Source: Ophiodon elongatus
Taxonomy: Eukaryota > Chordata > Actinopteri > Perciformes > Hexagrammidae
Direction: 5' to 3'
Assembly: GCA_016806645.1 (NCBI GenBank)
Contig: JACSYO010001618.1
Coordinates: 206,501 to 270,500, forward strand
Length of the DNA stretch: 64,000 bases
Shown: positions 51,277 to 63,815 of the stretch, in pieces
Position numbering within the stretch: the stretch's first letter is position 1
Layout: every line of letters starts with the position of its first letter
The notes under the pieces: generated by a model
What the model was told of the DNA's origin: nothing
Database searches by the model: none
What the model saw: only the letters and a program-made list of their open reading frames with translations
Made by a program: the position numbers and the translations under genes

Positions 51277-52706
51277 GCTTGAAGAAAAAATACTGAACAA
51301 AAGTTGAACTGATGAGGGACCTTTAATGAAGATTATTTTATCAACTGAATTTGTGAAGTTTACAGAACAGAACTGTGCACTGTGGGTCCGTCCAGTGACA
51401 GAAACACTTTGTACATATATGAACCAAACTTCGTACATTTGTCAGTGCAACCGCCAGTGTCCCCTGGATGGATCTTCAGCCATTTTAAAGAAGTGGCCGA
51501 TACAGTCAAAAGCTCCAGATATGGCAAGTAAGGGACCTTGAGTTGCTATTGCTTTGTCAACTGCTATTTCCAAGGTCAAGAACCATCAGCCTAAAACTCC
51601 CTTATTCAGTATGTGCTTGTAGCGCCAACCTCAGGCCTGCTAGAGTTATGTAATGCTATTTCATCTATTGTGGTTTGCGTGGCCCTGTCTTGACAAGCAC
51701 TGGTGAAACAGTGCGTGGGTGAGCATGTGAAAAATAAACCCACACATATTCCAGACATGACAAACAGATCTCTACTCATGTACAGTGTGAAAAAAATTAA
51801 GATATATTTTGTTTAAAGAGCATCCACTTGTTTAAAGTTGTTTAACCTAACAGCTATTTTTGTGTTTTTGTGTCAGTGGGATAAACGCTGTGTGCGTGTG
51901 CTTACAATACTTTAAATACAAGTGGTAGGGTGCATAGATGCAGTATGTGGGTGTATTTGTATTAACAGTGGTCCTATACACTTCAATTTAACCATCATAG
52001 ACTCAGAAAGTGTATGCTAAATTACCACAAGAAAAGATATCCGACTATAGTACTTATACAGCACAGTGCGTATGTGTGGGTGCAGGTAACACTGTAGGAT
52101 GAAGTAAGGTCTCAGTGGATTACTGAACAACCTCTAGAGGAGACAATGAGAGGCTGCTAGGGGGAGGAGAGAGGAGAGGCCAGATTAATGAAATATGAAT
52201 GTGTTTACTGAATAGCTGTCATGGCAGCCTACTGATGGCTGGGAGATATTAAAAATACACAGTGCAGCTGATGGCTTCCCTCACCTACACTGCAGCGACC
52301 CCAGCCATCTTCAGACACCACTCTAATCAGCATACAACTCATCCCAATCACAATCACCCACAGAAATTATCATCATCAAGTTCTTCATCACCATTTCCAT
52401 CCTCGCCATCGCCGCCTTTTCATCTACATTATCGCTTTCATCGTGCAACAGAATCATACCGATGCAGGAAATTGAAGTTGGCCAGATCAATAAATACAAT
52501 ATAAAAATTAAATTAGCTGCCAAGATGAGGTGAAAATGGGAAAATGAGTGTTTGGAGGCAAAGGCAATGCTATCTCATCAAAACAATCAAAAAACACAAT
52601 TTGGACACACACTAAAAAACAATATAGTGAAGGTAGCCACCGCTTCCTGTTATGGATTTGAAAGTGAGTTAAAAGAGGTGAGGCACATATGCTTTGATGT
52701 GCGTAC

Positions 52707-52753
<47 letters not shown>

Positions 52754-54390
52754 TGAGACCATGACATCATTTCTGCAGTGTCTAATCAAGGAGAAAGGGA
52801 GCAGGCTTTTGCAAGAAGGCTGTAATGGAAACACAATTGACCTGCTTTAATAAGAAAAACATGATACCTGCCCTTTACCCACACTTTCTCAGAGACACAG
52901 AACACCTTCACTACACCTGCGACGACAAACGTCTTCACCACCTGCAAACAGATCCGAATGTATCTCTGCTCTTTTGAAGTTTTATCTTTTCTCAGTGAAG
53001 GATGGCGATTCGGTGCATGGCAAAACTCCATCTGTTCATTTCAATATGAATGGGCATGTAAGTTTGGTGCTGCTGGAGCAGCAGAGATGTGAAATTGAGG
53101 ATGGCATGCAGAGCGGCCCTGACACGCAGGGTTAATTCAAACTGCCTTTGATGTCTGTCTGTGTGTGAAATGAGCTGGTGGTCCAGAGTTCACAAAAACA
53201 CACGCCGGCGCACATATACTCGGCAGCGCGCGCATATACACATGTTTTAATCATCACACTGAAAAACTCAAGAGACCACTCGTGTAGCCACATGAATGCA
53301 AACACACAGGAAACACCAAATACTTTAGAACACCAAAACACGGATGAAAGCTCAACTTTACTGTGTCAGTGAGACTTAAATCCATTGCACTCTTCAGGAT
53401 TTCACTCCTGAGCATCCCCAAAAATTCCCTCACATGCCATCCACATCCACATGACAATGGAAGCTAAGCTGCCTGTAGGCAAAAACAGACTGCGGGCTTA
53501 CACACACAATACCTATGTAAAGCAGATACTGCAGCATTGCACCAATAATAGTCAGACTGAAATTTAAACATATCTGATTGATTAAGTTCTCTGTAGTCGG
53601 TAACGACGGTAATTGTTTTTTCTCAAACAATTGTATGATCGATTTCTGCATTCCCAAATTTCCAGTCTTCTAAATCATACCTATGCAGTCATTAATGTGA
53701 TTATATGCATTTAGCTTGAATTAAATCAGACTTGACTGTGCCATTTACATGCTGAGTGATAGTAAGTACAGTGCCGATGCTAATTTAACTTTTATAACTG
53801 CCACAACAATGGGCCATCGCAAGAAGTCTGAGTGCCAGAATTATTAATAAACAAACTCGGAACTTGGATGTCAGTTTACTGGACAAGCTGTTAAGTTAGA
53901 AGTCTGGCAATTATAAAGGACCAACCAATCTATGAATGAATATAAACAATAAGTTTATGTAACCATCAATTATTGATTTGTTTTTATGGTAGCATACTTT
54001 TAAATCATTTGAAAGTTAAGCTATTATTAAAATAACACAGCAGCATTAACAATATGCCCAATTGAGAGAAAGCTGCTGAACAGATTGATGAGTGTACAAG
54101 TGATAAACAGCTTTAGTTGAAAAGGTCAACTGTAATATTCGTTGGGGAATGAAAATGTGTTTCATTATCTTGCAGTTTGACTTTGAAAGAACAAACAAAG
54201 GTAATGATGTTCTCTTAGTATATAGTCCGTCCAATGTGTGATGGTGAGTTTCAGGCCTTTTACTACATCCCCTGCTTTAAGCTCTATCAAATACTTTATT
54301 CTAAATTACATTCATGATAATCTTTCAGTTCTATAAGTTTTAATGGTCAAAAAAGAGCAACAGACTGACATGTCCTTGTCTGTTTTTTAT
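51277..54390. other. Intronic, no gene seen
   Basis: One TG array at 52.7 kb. No recognised exon or transposon. Confidence 0.55.
52709..52750 (+). repeat. (TG)n microsatellite
   Basis: About 21 TG units. Confidence 0.98.
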
Positions 54391-54397
54391 AAAACTG

Positions 54398-55620
54398 ATG
54401 ATGACTGAAGGAGCAGAGTTGTACAGTATTCTCACCTCCATGCAGTCTGGCTTTAAAACCGGCCATGGGTGTATCTCTGCAACATTTAAAGTATTAAATT
54501 ACATCTTATGTGCCATCGATAGGAACGAATACTGTGTGGCTGTGTCTGTTCATTTGGCAAAGGCCTTTGCTTCTGTGGACCATATCATTCTGCTTGATAG
54601 GCTCAAAGACATAGGTCTTTCAGAGGGTGGTCTGGCATGGTTTCACAGCTATTTTTCTGGATGTGTACAATCTGTGAGAGCTGAGGGTTACCCATCTGAC
54701 CCACTGTCCCTGTCCAAGGGTGTTCCTCAGGGGTCCATTCTAAGTCCAACATTATAAAAAATCTGCATAAACAACATTGCTCTTACATCCATTTGTATGC
54801 CGAAGACACCATCTTATACACATCTAGCTCTTCCCTGAATACCGCCCTTACTTCCCTGCAGCACTTGCTTTCTCCAACCTTCACCTTCTCTTAAACAAAC
54901 CAAACCAAAATGTATGGTTTTCAACGACACTTACCACAACCTGCCTGCACTCTCAAAATCTCCTCCCTGGATGGATCATAACTCCAATTTGTGGATTCCT
55001 AAAAGCACTTGGGTATCTGGCGAGACAGTTCACTCACCTTTAACATGCACTTAAATTCACTGCTTTCCAAAGTCGGATCAAGAATTGGTTTTCTGCACAA
55101 TAACAAAGCCTCCTTGACCAACTCTGCAAAGGACACTGTGGTTAAAATGACAGTCCTTCCCATTTTAGACGACGGTGACGTAGTCTACAGGTCAGCCTCC
55201 AAAAATAATCTCAATAAACTAGATGTCATCTACCATACCACCATCCGCTTCCTCACCAGTGCTCCTTTCAACACTCATCACTGCAGTCTGTACTATGTAG
55301 TCAACTGGCCATCACTCAATACCCTCAGATTAATCCACTGGTATCAGTTCATCTATAAAACTATCATTGGTAAAACCCCCACATATCTCCGCTCACTACT
55401 CATCATCTTCAACAGTAACCACAATTTACGCACGAGCAATTTCATCAACATGGTCATTCCAAATGTCTGCAACGCCTTCGACTGTTTCTCTTTCCAGTTC
55501 GCTGCTCCAAGCAACTGGAATGAGTTGCAAATGAAGCTAAAACTACACACCCTCATTTCGTTACCCTCCTTCAATAACTCATTAGAAACAATAGTCTCTG
55601 ATCACTGCAACTGCTTATGA
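54398..55620 (+). pseudogene. LINE reverse transcriptase pseudogene
   Basis: This is the broken coding part of the LINE. It has at least one in-frame stop (about 54755-54757), frame changes near 54760-54790 and 54890-54910, and loss of the second catalytic aspartate (YAED). The first RT aspartate region is also altered, with VHLAKAFASVDH where families usually have an F-[VIL]-D-L-x-K-A-F-D-x-V-D-H pattern. The encoded enzyme would copy the element's RNA at a nicked target site; this copy has lost that ability. Confidence 0.88.
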
Positions 55621-55798
55621 ATTTGCTTCTCCATTTTTTATATATATTATGCCTATTATGATGTTGTAATTTTTGTATGACATTGCTTGAGATGTTAGTT
55701 TTTTTTTGCCTTTTTGGCCAGGTCATCATTGTAAATAAGAACTGGTTCTCAATTGACTTATCTGGTTAAATAAAGGTAAAATAAAATAAAAATAAAAT
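54398..55798 (+). mobile_element. 5'-truncated, inactivated LINE (Rex1/L2/CR1-like)
   Basis: The left block (54398-54757) encodes reverse transcriptase motifs: QSGFKTGHGC, then VHLAKAFASVDH, and KGVPQGSILSPTL. It ends at a stop, and the frame shifts. Translation resumes at about 54790 with HLYAEDTILYTS, where the catalytic YADD box has become YAED. Another shift near 54890 follows. The C-terminal part (55009-55620) has the fish LINE pattern GIWRDSSLTF...PILDDGDVVY...HHCSLYYVVNWPSL...HWYQFIYK...FAAPSNWNEL. The 3' end holds ATTGTAAATAAGAACTGGTT, TGGTTAAATAAAGG and an AAATAAAA tail (55765-55798). The 5' half, including the endonuclease, is missing. It cannot be active. The clade assignment rests on remembered family patterns. 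Confidence 0.9.
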
Positions 55799-55869
55799 TG
55801 GACACTATTGGATGTACACTTGTGCATTTTGTGTGTAATGTAACTCCTCAAAATTACTTGTATATACTA

Positions 55870-56172
55870 CTAATTTGTAGGGCTGCCCCTTCTTAGTTGA
55901 CTAATTGGTCTTAGTTGACTAATTCGTCATTCTCGTCTTAGTCAACTAGGATTTGTTTGGTTGATTAGTCATTTCTTATGTTTTTTTCATGCTGAATGAC
56001 TTATTTCCATATTATCTCTGGTAAACACAATATTTAAAAGTGGTGCTTTTGTGTGATTCATTGAGGAGAAACTCAGTCTGTCAATTAAATCACCTAAACG
56101 ATTAGTCGACAAAATTCTTAGCGTGGTAATTGACGAGGAATTTCTTGGGTCAAGGACAGCCCAACTAATTTG
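55870..56172. mobile_element. hAT MITE with 8-bp target-site duplication
   Basis: The element proper is 55878-56164 (287 bp). It is flanked by CTAATTTG at 55870-55877 and an identical CTAATTTG at 56165-56172. The left end reads TAGGGCTGCCCC. The right end read from the other strand is TTGGGCTGTCC, so 9 of the 11 outermost bases match. An 8-bp duplication with short CAG/TAG-like termini is characteristic of hAT elements. The interior carries repeated TTAGTTGACTAAT and TTAGTCGAC blocks and no transposase. Confidence 0.9.
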
Positions 56173-56254
56173 TTTTTCCAAATATGTTTTGAGGGAAAGC
56201 TAGCTGATGCCTGAATTACTGTATGTTCACTGGCAATGTTTTTTCCAGTAAAGT

Positions 56255-56560
56255 AAGTGCCACTATGTTGTACCATACGCAATTTGTTGGGAGGTAGTTG
56301 GGGTGGGTGGTTGGTGTACGAACCACAGCACTTTGATATTGTTGCTATTGGACTTCACCTCCTGAATCCTGTGTGTGGTTATGTTTAGAAAACAACAGCA
56401 CTCTGGGTAAGTTTAGGGAAGATAATTGTTTCTATTGAATTTTAATGAAGTGAACATGTCCATTCTCGTGCTTCAACTCACTTTTTAACCAAGACCACTG
56501 TTTTTCCCCACTGTTTTTTTGTGCTTAGACATTATCATCAAAACATTAATCATGCTTTAG
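56255..56560 (-). repeat. Teleost interspersed repeat, copy 2 (inverted)
   Basis: On the plus strand it includes GTGGTTATGTTTAGAAAACAAC and GGTAAGTTTAGGGAAGA, and the minus strand gives AAACATAACC and CTAAACTTACC like the block at 46870-47210. Divergent and approximate limits. Confidence 0.45.
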
Positions 56561-56564
56561 GTGC

Positions 56565-59500
56565 GTTTTACAAATACTTTCAGTTTGCAAGGGGGCTAAT
56601 ACTCATTATGTTCATGTTTCCATAAAATCATAATTCAGTTAGCAATACATTTTTCTCAAATTGTATTTGCTGTTGAAAATTAGTGGTAAACGAATTTCAT
56701 TTCCAGAACGAAGGGTTAGTACACTGAATGGATGAACTGTATGTGTTTGCAAATATATGTGTGCATGATTGCACATGCGTGAGTACTGTATATGTGTAAT
56801 GCAGCGATTGTAGTGGTGGAGCACAAATCCCATCAAACAACGAAGCCCTGGGAAAAGGGCCAGAGGCAGAGATGAGAGTGAGTCTAGTTCGAAGCCAAAG
56901 AAGAGGGTTGATAGACTGTGGAGGGAGGGAGAGCTTCTCTTCTAGGTTTTACAGAAAACAAAACTATGATCTGTGGAATTAAAAATATGTAGGTAGCACT
57001 TCTGAAGACCCCTCTCAGATGGCAGTAGAGAGATCAAAAAATTAAAAAGCTTCCACAGAAACGTGGCGTTTGAGAACCACCCACTGCTGAGTCAAGCCAA
57101 TTAAAGTTATTCAGAACTGTGACCAATCAATCACAGACTAGTGAAGTTGGAGGAGGAAGAGGAGAAGAGGAGGACAAAACCTCTGATACTTCAGCGCACC
57201 CAAACTCTCTCACATTCACAAACAAACAGCCGTAAAAGAAATAAATACATTTTGTTCACAATGGAAAATAAACGCCGCACCTACCACTTCACACATAGAG
57301 AAGCACTCCCTCTGCAGTGGAATGAATAAAGCACTTCACACCTGGAATTTTCTAGGGCATCACGCCACTCTACATTACCACTGCAACCCACTCAGGGAAC
57401 TGTACCTGTTTTTTCTCTTTCTGTCAAGCACAGATAGTACCAAAGACACGGCATGCGCTCTCTGAAACATCAAACAGAAGATGACTGAAAGTTACACAAG
57501 GATGCACACACACTGTGCAAATAATAGTGTATAGAGACGGAGACAAGGAGAAAAGATTTGCAGCGTAGGCAAAACAAAGCATCTTCCTCTGACAGGGCTG
57601 AAGCGTTAGCAGACCTCTAATCCTATTTTGACACATAATGCTATATTGCCTTCCTTTAAACATGTGCAAGGTCTTTTTTTTCTCCCCAAAAAAGACATTA
57701 GTAGCATAAATGCATCCGTTTTTTGTTTTCCTTAAATTCATCAAGCAACAATTAGTTAGCCAAATACAGCCCCCAAATGTACCACAGTGAATATCAGAGA
57801 GATTCAGACACTCCAACCATCTCTGTTTGTTCTGTGCTGTTTACCCCCCAGTGGACCTTTACAGCTTCATCCTCTTAATTTACTTACTGTATGACGTTTT
57901 TAAAATGTGTCCAGGGAAAATGTAGAACTCTGCATAAGCAGCAGGCACCATGTATCACTGTGTATTTACAGCCTTCATGAGAATGAGGAGTTAAAACCTC
58001 AAGGTCAAAAGCAAATACATTTGTTTCAAGGCAGAGATGTCTCGTAACTGACATATCTGCTGACAGTTTAAAAATAAAAGATGAAATATTACCTAATTAA
58101 CAGAATCATACCAACATAAATTTGTGGAGGATTGATTTTCAACTACACCATTCTCATAAGATTAGCAGTTCATTTTCAGTTATAAATATGTTAATATTCT
58201 GGAGGTTCAACAACACAAAAACTTGTTCTAAATGTAAAATATCTGCAGCGATTATGGTTACCACACAATACCAAAAAAATAAAATAAAATTGAAACTGGA
58301 GAAAGGACACCTACACTATATAATCTTGTTCTAGTTTTTCTGAACTGTCACATTTTCACTGCAAAGCTATTTCAAGTAATTCTTTCTAACACCAACCCCG
58401 GGATATCTGCATGCAGGGCTGCACTCTGCAGATATATGTATTTTCATTTATACAAACACCGCCAACCAGTGCCAGGCCATCAAGCCGGGGAGCTGAGGAA
58501 TCCTTGTAACCTTCCCCAGTGTCAGAAAACCAATAAAAAGGCAGAAAAATAAATAGTGTGCATTTGTGTGCCCTTCTGTTCTCCTGTCAGCCCAGGGGAG
58601 TGTGAGCCTCGGAGTAAAGGTGCTGACCAGCTCTCACACTGCTTAACGTTCAGCTGGCTACTGGTTTTATGTGTCTTTAATGTCCACAGTTATTTTGTTG
58701 CGTGTTTTATTTTTGGTTTTGTTTGGGGTAAATACACAGTAAATGCTAGGGTTGGCCAACAAGCAGAGAAATGTGAGCTACACAAGGGTTCCACACAAAA
58801 TTGAAAAGTGGTTGGCGAACAGACTACGTCTGAGCTTTCATTGCACTGATGTGTAACCTCGATGACCCCCTTTCCTGGTAATGGCAGATGCAATGTCTGA
58901 ATTGGAATGTAGCCAGGTTTAAAAATGGGACAGTACACCCACGAGGACACACAAATTAATAGATAACTAGATAAACAAGGCTGCACAATCTATTTGTGAT
59001 TATCCTGTATGACAATAGAGCTAGTAATTGAACTTCAGGATGCTTTTTGTGAGCCCGTGAAAAAAAACACAGCTCACGCTTCCATTTGAAAGTGCCACTT
59101 GGTGCGGTTGCCTAAGCAGAAGGCTGAACAAAAAGTTACGTCATCTGGGAAGGAGCTGTTTGGGCCAATCAAATACATGCAAGTGCATTTTCCTTGTTGG
59201 TTACTTTGTAACATGAATGGCATATTTCTACTGTTTAGCTCACAATCAAAGAAATTGGTAATATTTCAGAGCAGTGAAATCCTTTTGCATAATGTTTTGT
59301 TCAGTCAATGTTTTGGCATCTGATAAGCCGTCAAAAGCATTAATTTATTACTCAAACTGGACTTCCTGGATGACATTTCTCATTGTTTCACCAGCCCCTG
59401 AAGCAAGCCACCCACACTGAAGCAGCTCCTTGCGTTGTTCTGACACAGGGCTGTTTTGGCTCAGAACGCCAACTCAGCACTGAGTATCGAAGGTTGGCAT

Positions 59501-60662
59501 CAAATATTTTGTCAGATTCATGGTTTTATTTACTTATTCATTGACAAGATAGTTCTGAATATAAATCAACATGTTGCCAGTGTTAGATTACTGTCATTGA
59601 AGCAAAGTTTTGTACAGCTGCTTGTACTATTAGACAAAATGTAACATTTGAGAACTTTGACTTATTTTGTTGGATCAAAGTGGGGTATCAAAAAAGTAGA
59701 TATATGTTTTTGTATCAGTATTAAAACTCTCTTTTTTCCCCCTCAAAACAATACCAAGCCCTGACCAGGATTTTATGTTTAAAAAAAATCTAAAGATTTA
59801 TATGAAAATGTTTGAGTTCCTAAAAGGCATCACTGTCTGTTTTGGAGAAACTTTAGTTTTTATACCAGCTGACGAGACTGTGCAGGGTTTGCTGAGGCTG
59901 TAGTAATTATTTATTCATTGATGTTAACATAAAGACCTCAATAAGAGCAAACCGAGGTGTGTATTGATGCGTGCTACACAATGACTGAGGGATACTTAAG
60001 ACGAGACAGTAGGAGAGAAAACCGGAGCCAGGGAGTAAACTATCTATCCTGCAGAAATAGCCTGTGATGTTTCACACAGCCAGATAACAAGCTGCTGTTG
60101 TGTAAGGTCCAGGCCAGAAGATGGAGGGGAGCTGAGAGGGGAGCTCTCTCTCTCTCTCTCCTTTAAAGGGAACATCTCAGGGTGGGAGGAGGGACCTTCA
60201 ACTCTCCCTGTAAACTATCCACAGGCTAAAGGAGGTATTAAATCAAGAAACAAATGGCACTGATCAGCCCTCACATCATCGTCCACTGATAAATCAGTGC
60301 ACTAAGAGAGGGGGGGGGAAGCTGACATCAGCTCTAGAAAGTGTATGGGGGAAGGGGGGTTGTGGGGTGATGTCTAGTAGCGCTGGGCATTTGAGACAGA
60401 TTATTGGAAAATTTCTGGAGTCAGCGATAGTGAGTAAATCCACCAGTGCACTTTATAGAGATATGTGTTTGTTGGAGCCGGCTGTCTTCTTTTTCTAGAA
60501 AGCAGAAGGGAGGTTTGTAGTAGACATTTGGAATTGTGTTCAGCCTGCATACAACATCTCCCTCAAGTCATAAAAACATACCTGTGCAGATCAATTTGAA
60601 AGAGAGGCTTCATTTATGTTGACATAAAAAAAAAAAAGAAGAAAAAAAATAACTTCCCGCTT
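56565..60662. other. Intronic, no gene seen
   Basis: Includes a (CT) run at about 60146-60161, a G9 run at about 60310-60318 and a possible transposon-like terminus CAATACCAAGCCCTG ending at 59763. No coding evidence. Confidence 0.55.
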
Positions 60663-60691
60663 GCACACACACACACACACACACACACACA
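60663..60691 (+). repeat. (CA)n microsatellite
   Basis: About 14 CA units. Confidence 0.98.
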
Positions 60692-61224
60692 GCCATGAGC
60701 ATGCAAACGCACACTGAAAGTACTAGAGGCACGAAAGTCTGTGTTGAACGGAGATAAACCTGCAGCCAGCATGAGGTCAGCGGGTCAACGGATGTAGTGT
60801 TGACAACAAGTGAAAAGACACACAGAGTGAAGGGCAAAAGTGCAGGGAAAAAACATCCTTGGTCAAGTAAAAGATTCAAGCTCACGTGAAAACTTCATGA
60901 ATACCACATTCATTAATTGGCATTCTGTCTCTACGCCTCTTCTTCTACGTGTGGGTATATTGATCGGGATGTGGGTCATCTCAGGTTTCCAGTAATCAAG
61001 AGCAGCAAAACAGCAGGAGGAGAGGGCGTGGAGGTGCGGCAGACAGATCCTCAGAGTGCAGAGTTGTAAACTGCCAGGCGGAACCGAGGGGTTCAGGAGC
61101 AGTCATGTGCACCATGCTAAATTATTCATGCTGATTAGACTCTTCTTATTGAAATGAATTTCAGAGTTCAACACATGTTGCATGGCATCGCCATTTAAGA
61201 CGCTTGCTTAATTGAAGCTGTGAC

Positions 61225-61246
61225 TGTGTGTGTGTGTGTGTGTGTG
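61225..61246 (+). repeat. (TG)n microsatellite
   Basis: About 11 TG units, directly left of the candidate LTR. Confidence 0.95.
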
Positions 61247-61350
61247 CTTTTTGCATATTTGGAGGTAGTGTTGTATATTTCAAGCGACAGTGATGTTGGA
61301 GTGATGATGAAGGAATCTCCGCGGACACTGTTCTTGCTGGTATAATGAAG

Positions 61351-61356
61351 TTTATT
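61351..61356 (-). terminator. Poly(A) signal within the candidate LTR
   Basis: Minus strand AATAAA in TTGTAATAAACTTC, downstream of the TATA box, consistent with the R region end of an LTR. Confidence 0.5.
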
Positions 61357-61451
61357 ACAAACAAGCAACATATGTCAAGACGGGCGACATGATACACCCG
61401 GAGAGTCCCAAAGTCGAACAGAACTCTACCCGTCGGGGCTCTCCCGATCAC

Positions 61452-61459
61452 TTATATAT
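61452..61459 (-). promoter_or_regulatory. TATA box within the candidate LTR
   Basis: Minus strand CATATATAAGTG, located between the CRE and the poly(A) signal as expected for an LTR promoter. Confidence 0.5.
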
Positions 61460-61493
61460 GGATGTTGTTTACGCCCCAGACTTGAGGATAAAA

Positions 61494-61501
61494 TGACGTC
61501 A
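61494..61501. promoter_or_regulatory. Perfect cAMP response element
   Basis: TGACGTCA, the full CREB/ATF palindrome, 34 bases upstream of the TATA box on the minus strand. Confidence 0.5.
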
Positions 61502-61692
61502 TAAACAGGGCCCCCAATGAAAGACATGTTTCGGACATAGGCATAGCTACTCCTCCATCCTCCAGGTCAAGGAGCATTCCCCAGAGGGGGTACCTAACGA
61601 GTATCACATGTGTAACAACAGCAATGGATCCGACATTCCAAAGTCACGGGCCCCTTCACGTATGCTATCTTCATGCATTACAGAGCAAAATA

Positions 61693-62375
61693 TACTACAG
61701 TAGAAAGTATCTAAGTACATTTACTCAAGTACTGTACTAGAGTTCATTGAATATTTTCTGATACTTAATACTACTGCTCCACTACACTTCAGAGGGAATT
61801 TTTTTTACTTACAAATGCAATACATCTAATCGGGGGTTCCTTGTCATGTTTCAGATGTTTAGGAGTTTTAGTAGGTCCACCAAGAAGATAAATTCCCTTT
61901 AAACTGTGTCAGATGCTTTCATTTAAATAACTATTCATGGCCCAAAGAGGTCAACTTATCCTATGTTTTACAAAAGAGCAAAGATTTGAGTACAAAAATT
62001 GAATACACAATTAGTGCAGACCAACATCTATATTACCACACTAATCATCACACAACCCTTTAGATGTATCTTCTGACCCACTGGTGGGGCCCTGAGCCCT
62101 ATGTAGGGAACCACTGAACTAACTACCCATCTGTATAAAGGTGAGTAGTTAAAACTAGCTCCACTTTCACCAGCTACAAGGAAAATGCTACTTATATAGT
62201 ATTCTAATTATGTCATTACAATTATGTATCAGACAAAGGGGCTATTCTGCTCGAGAACGAGTAGTTTTACTTATGATGTACATTAAGCTGATAATACTTC
62301 AGTACATGAGCTAGCCATTGAAGATCTGCTACTTTTACTACCTGAATATTTGTTCATCCAGCATATCTCTCTGAG
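61693..62375 (+). repeat. Teleost interspersed repeat rich in AAGTA/TACTTT
   Basis: Begins AAGTATCTAAGTACATTTAC and continues with ACTCAAGTACTGTACT, GCTCCACTACACTTCAGAGG, GTAGTTAAAACTAGCTCCAC and GATAATACTTCAGTACATG, in the order I remember for a very common percomorph repeat. The copy is degenerate and appears expanded in the middle (about 61850-62130). Limits approximate. Confidence 0.6.
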
Positions 62376-62379
62376 TATA

Positions 62380-63815
62380 GTTATCTTACAGCTACAGTTA
62401 GTACAGTGAACATGTGTCCACAGGTGTCTAAATATGTACCTAATCATATTATCTCTAATAAACCATCAAATTGCTGTAATGACAGTATGTGGGTGGAGGC
62501 GCTCATGCTCATGTGTGCCTATTTAAACTGTTCTGAAAAAGCCAGAGGATAGGGAAACAATGCCAGTGTCCATCACCACATACTGTATGTAACACATCAA
62601 ACACAGCAGCACACAGGATAATGAGGAGGATAAGGACTATAAACAGCATTCGTCTGCTCACATTTAAATTTACCAATTCTCGTCCCTTCTCTCTATCATT
62701 TCATCCATCTTAAGTAGTTTGACTCTAAATATACACACAAAACCGCCTGAACATCCATCTCAATTGTCAAGCCATTCTTCATCCTTTCTCTCTCTCTCTC
62801 TCTCAAAATGCCCCTCCTCCGCTCTAAAAGCCGCCCACTCTCCTTGTCTCCTTGTCCACACTCTTTCCATTCGAAACTTCCAACTCCTCCGATACATCAC
62901 TCACCCTCTATCTTCCTTTCACTCTCCCGGAGAGGAATAACATCTTGACCAAACCTGGGCAGACGTATGAATGGGATTTTAAATATTTAAATAACTTCAG
63001 TTTTATGTATTTATGGAGATACCTGAAACTCGCAGTATGCAAAAACTAAAAACACATCAAAACATTGTACATTTCTGCGTTTTTTCGCAAACATATTCAG
63101 TTATTTTTGTGCTGCCCTGTCTCGGCCTGTCTGTCTCTTTCCCCCGCTACTTGTTAGAAAAAATAAAATCTCAACCGAGAGAAACTGAACAGACCACATT
63201 ATATTCAACTTACTTCCTTGTCTCTTCCCATGTAAGACAAACTCGAAAATAATTTGCACACACTTTACATTTTTTTTTTTGTCTGTGAGAATAAACTACG
63301 CATGAAGAGGAAGGGGGCGCAGAGGGAGGCAATCTTGTTACCAGCCGGCATAGCCCTGGGAAGATTTCTATCAGACACACGTATAGAGAGAGGCATCCAT
63401 TTAGAAAATGGCTTTTCTAGGCATGCTGGGCCATTTAGCACACCCTGTGACGACTCCTGTTTGGGGCCATGATAAATGTTCTTTCACACCCGCTCTGTGC
63501 ACACTGTCAGGCCAGCACGCACATGCACACACAGCCATATGGGCATCCTACACAAGACATAACTGGAATGGACTTAATATTTTTTAGAGAGACAGGCTTC
63601 ACTAGGTTTGGCCCACAGAGAGAACTTCAGCAACATGTAGCCTCAATTAGTATAAATCGACAGAACAAAAAGCACTTAACGTCATGTCAACATCACGTCT
63701 CAACACAAGGTCTCGTTACGTTCAGGATTATTCAGCTGTGTCCAAGTTTTACAACAAGCAGTCAAGACACACAATAACACATTTAACCAAACATATCGTA
63801 TATCACTCTAAATAT
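62380..63815. other. Intronic, no gene seen
   Basis: Contains a (CT) run at 62786-62805 and a poly(T) run near 63271-63281. No exon recognised. Confidence 0.55.
62786..62805 (+). repeat. (TC)n run
   Basis: About nine to ten TC units. Confidence 0.93.

Larger units (their letters stand above)
61294..61620 (-). mobile_element. Candidate solo LTR of a retrotransposon, 327 bp
   Basis: Plus-strand ends are TGTTGGAG and GTAACAACA, giving TGTTG...CAACA inverted termini of LTR type. Read on the minus strand the order is that of an LTR: a CRE palindrome TGACGTCA (61494-61501), TATATAAG (61452-61459), then AATAAA (61351-61356) about 100 bases further and the CA terminus 57 bases after that. No primer-binding site, gag or pol sequence is next to it, hence solo or fragment. 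I could not find a target duplication (AGTGA against GCAAT), which weakens the exact boundaries. The family (for example Gypsy or BEL) is not identified. Confidence 0.6.

Noticed and set aside
52866..53031. Reverse-strand open segment with TTTGCAG and GGCAG-GTATCA sites
   Set aside because: Translation does not resemble alpha2/delta and the sites are ordinary in context.
59446..59763. CAGGGCT...AGCCCTG inverted ends suggesting a hAT element
   Set aside because: Only seven bases match and the flanking 8-mers (TTCTGACA and ACCAGGAT) are not a duplication.
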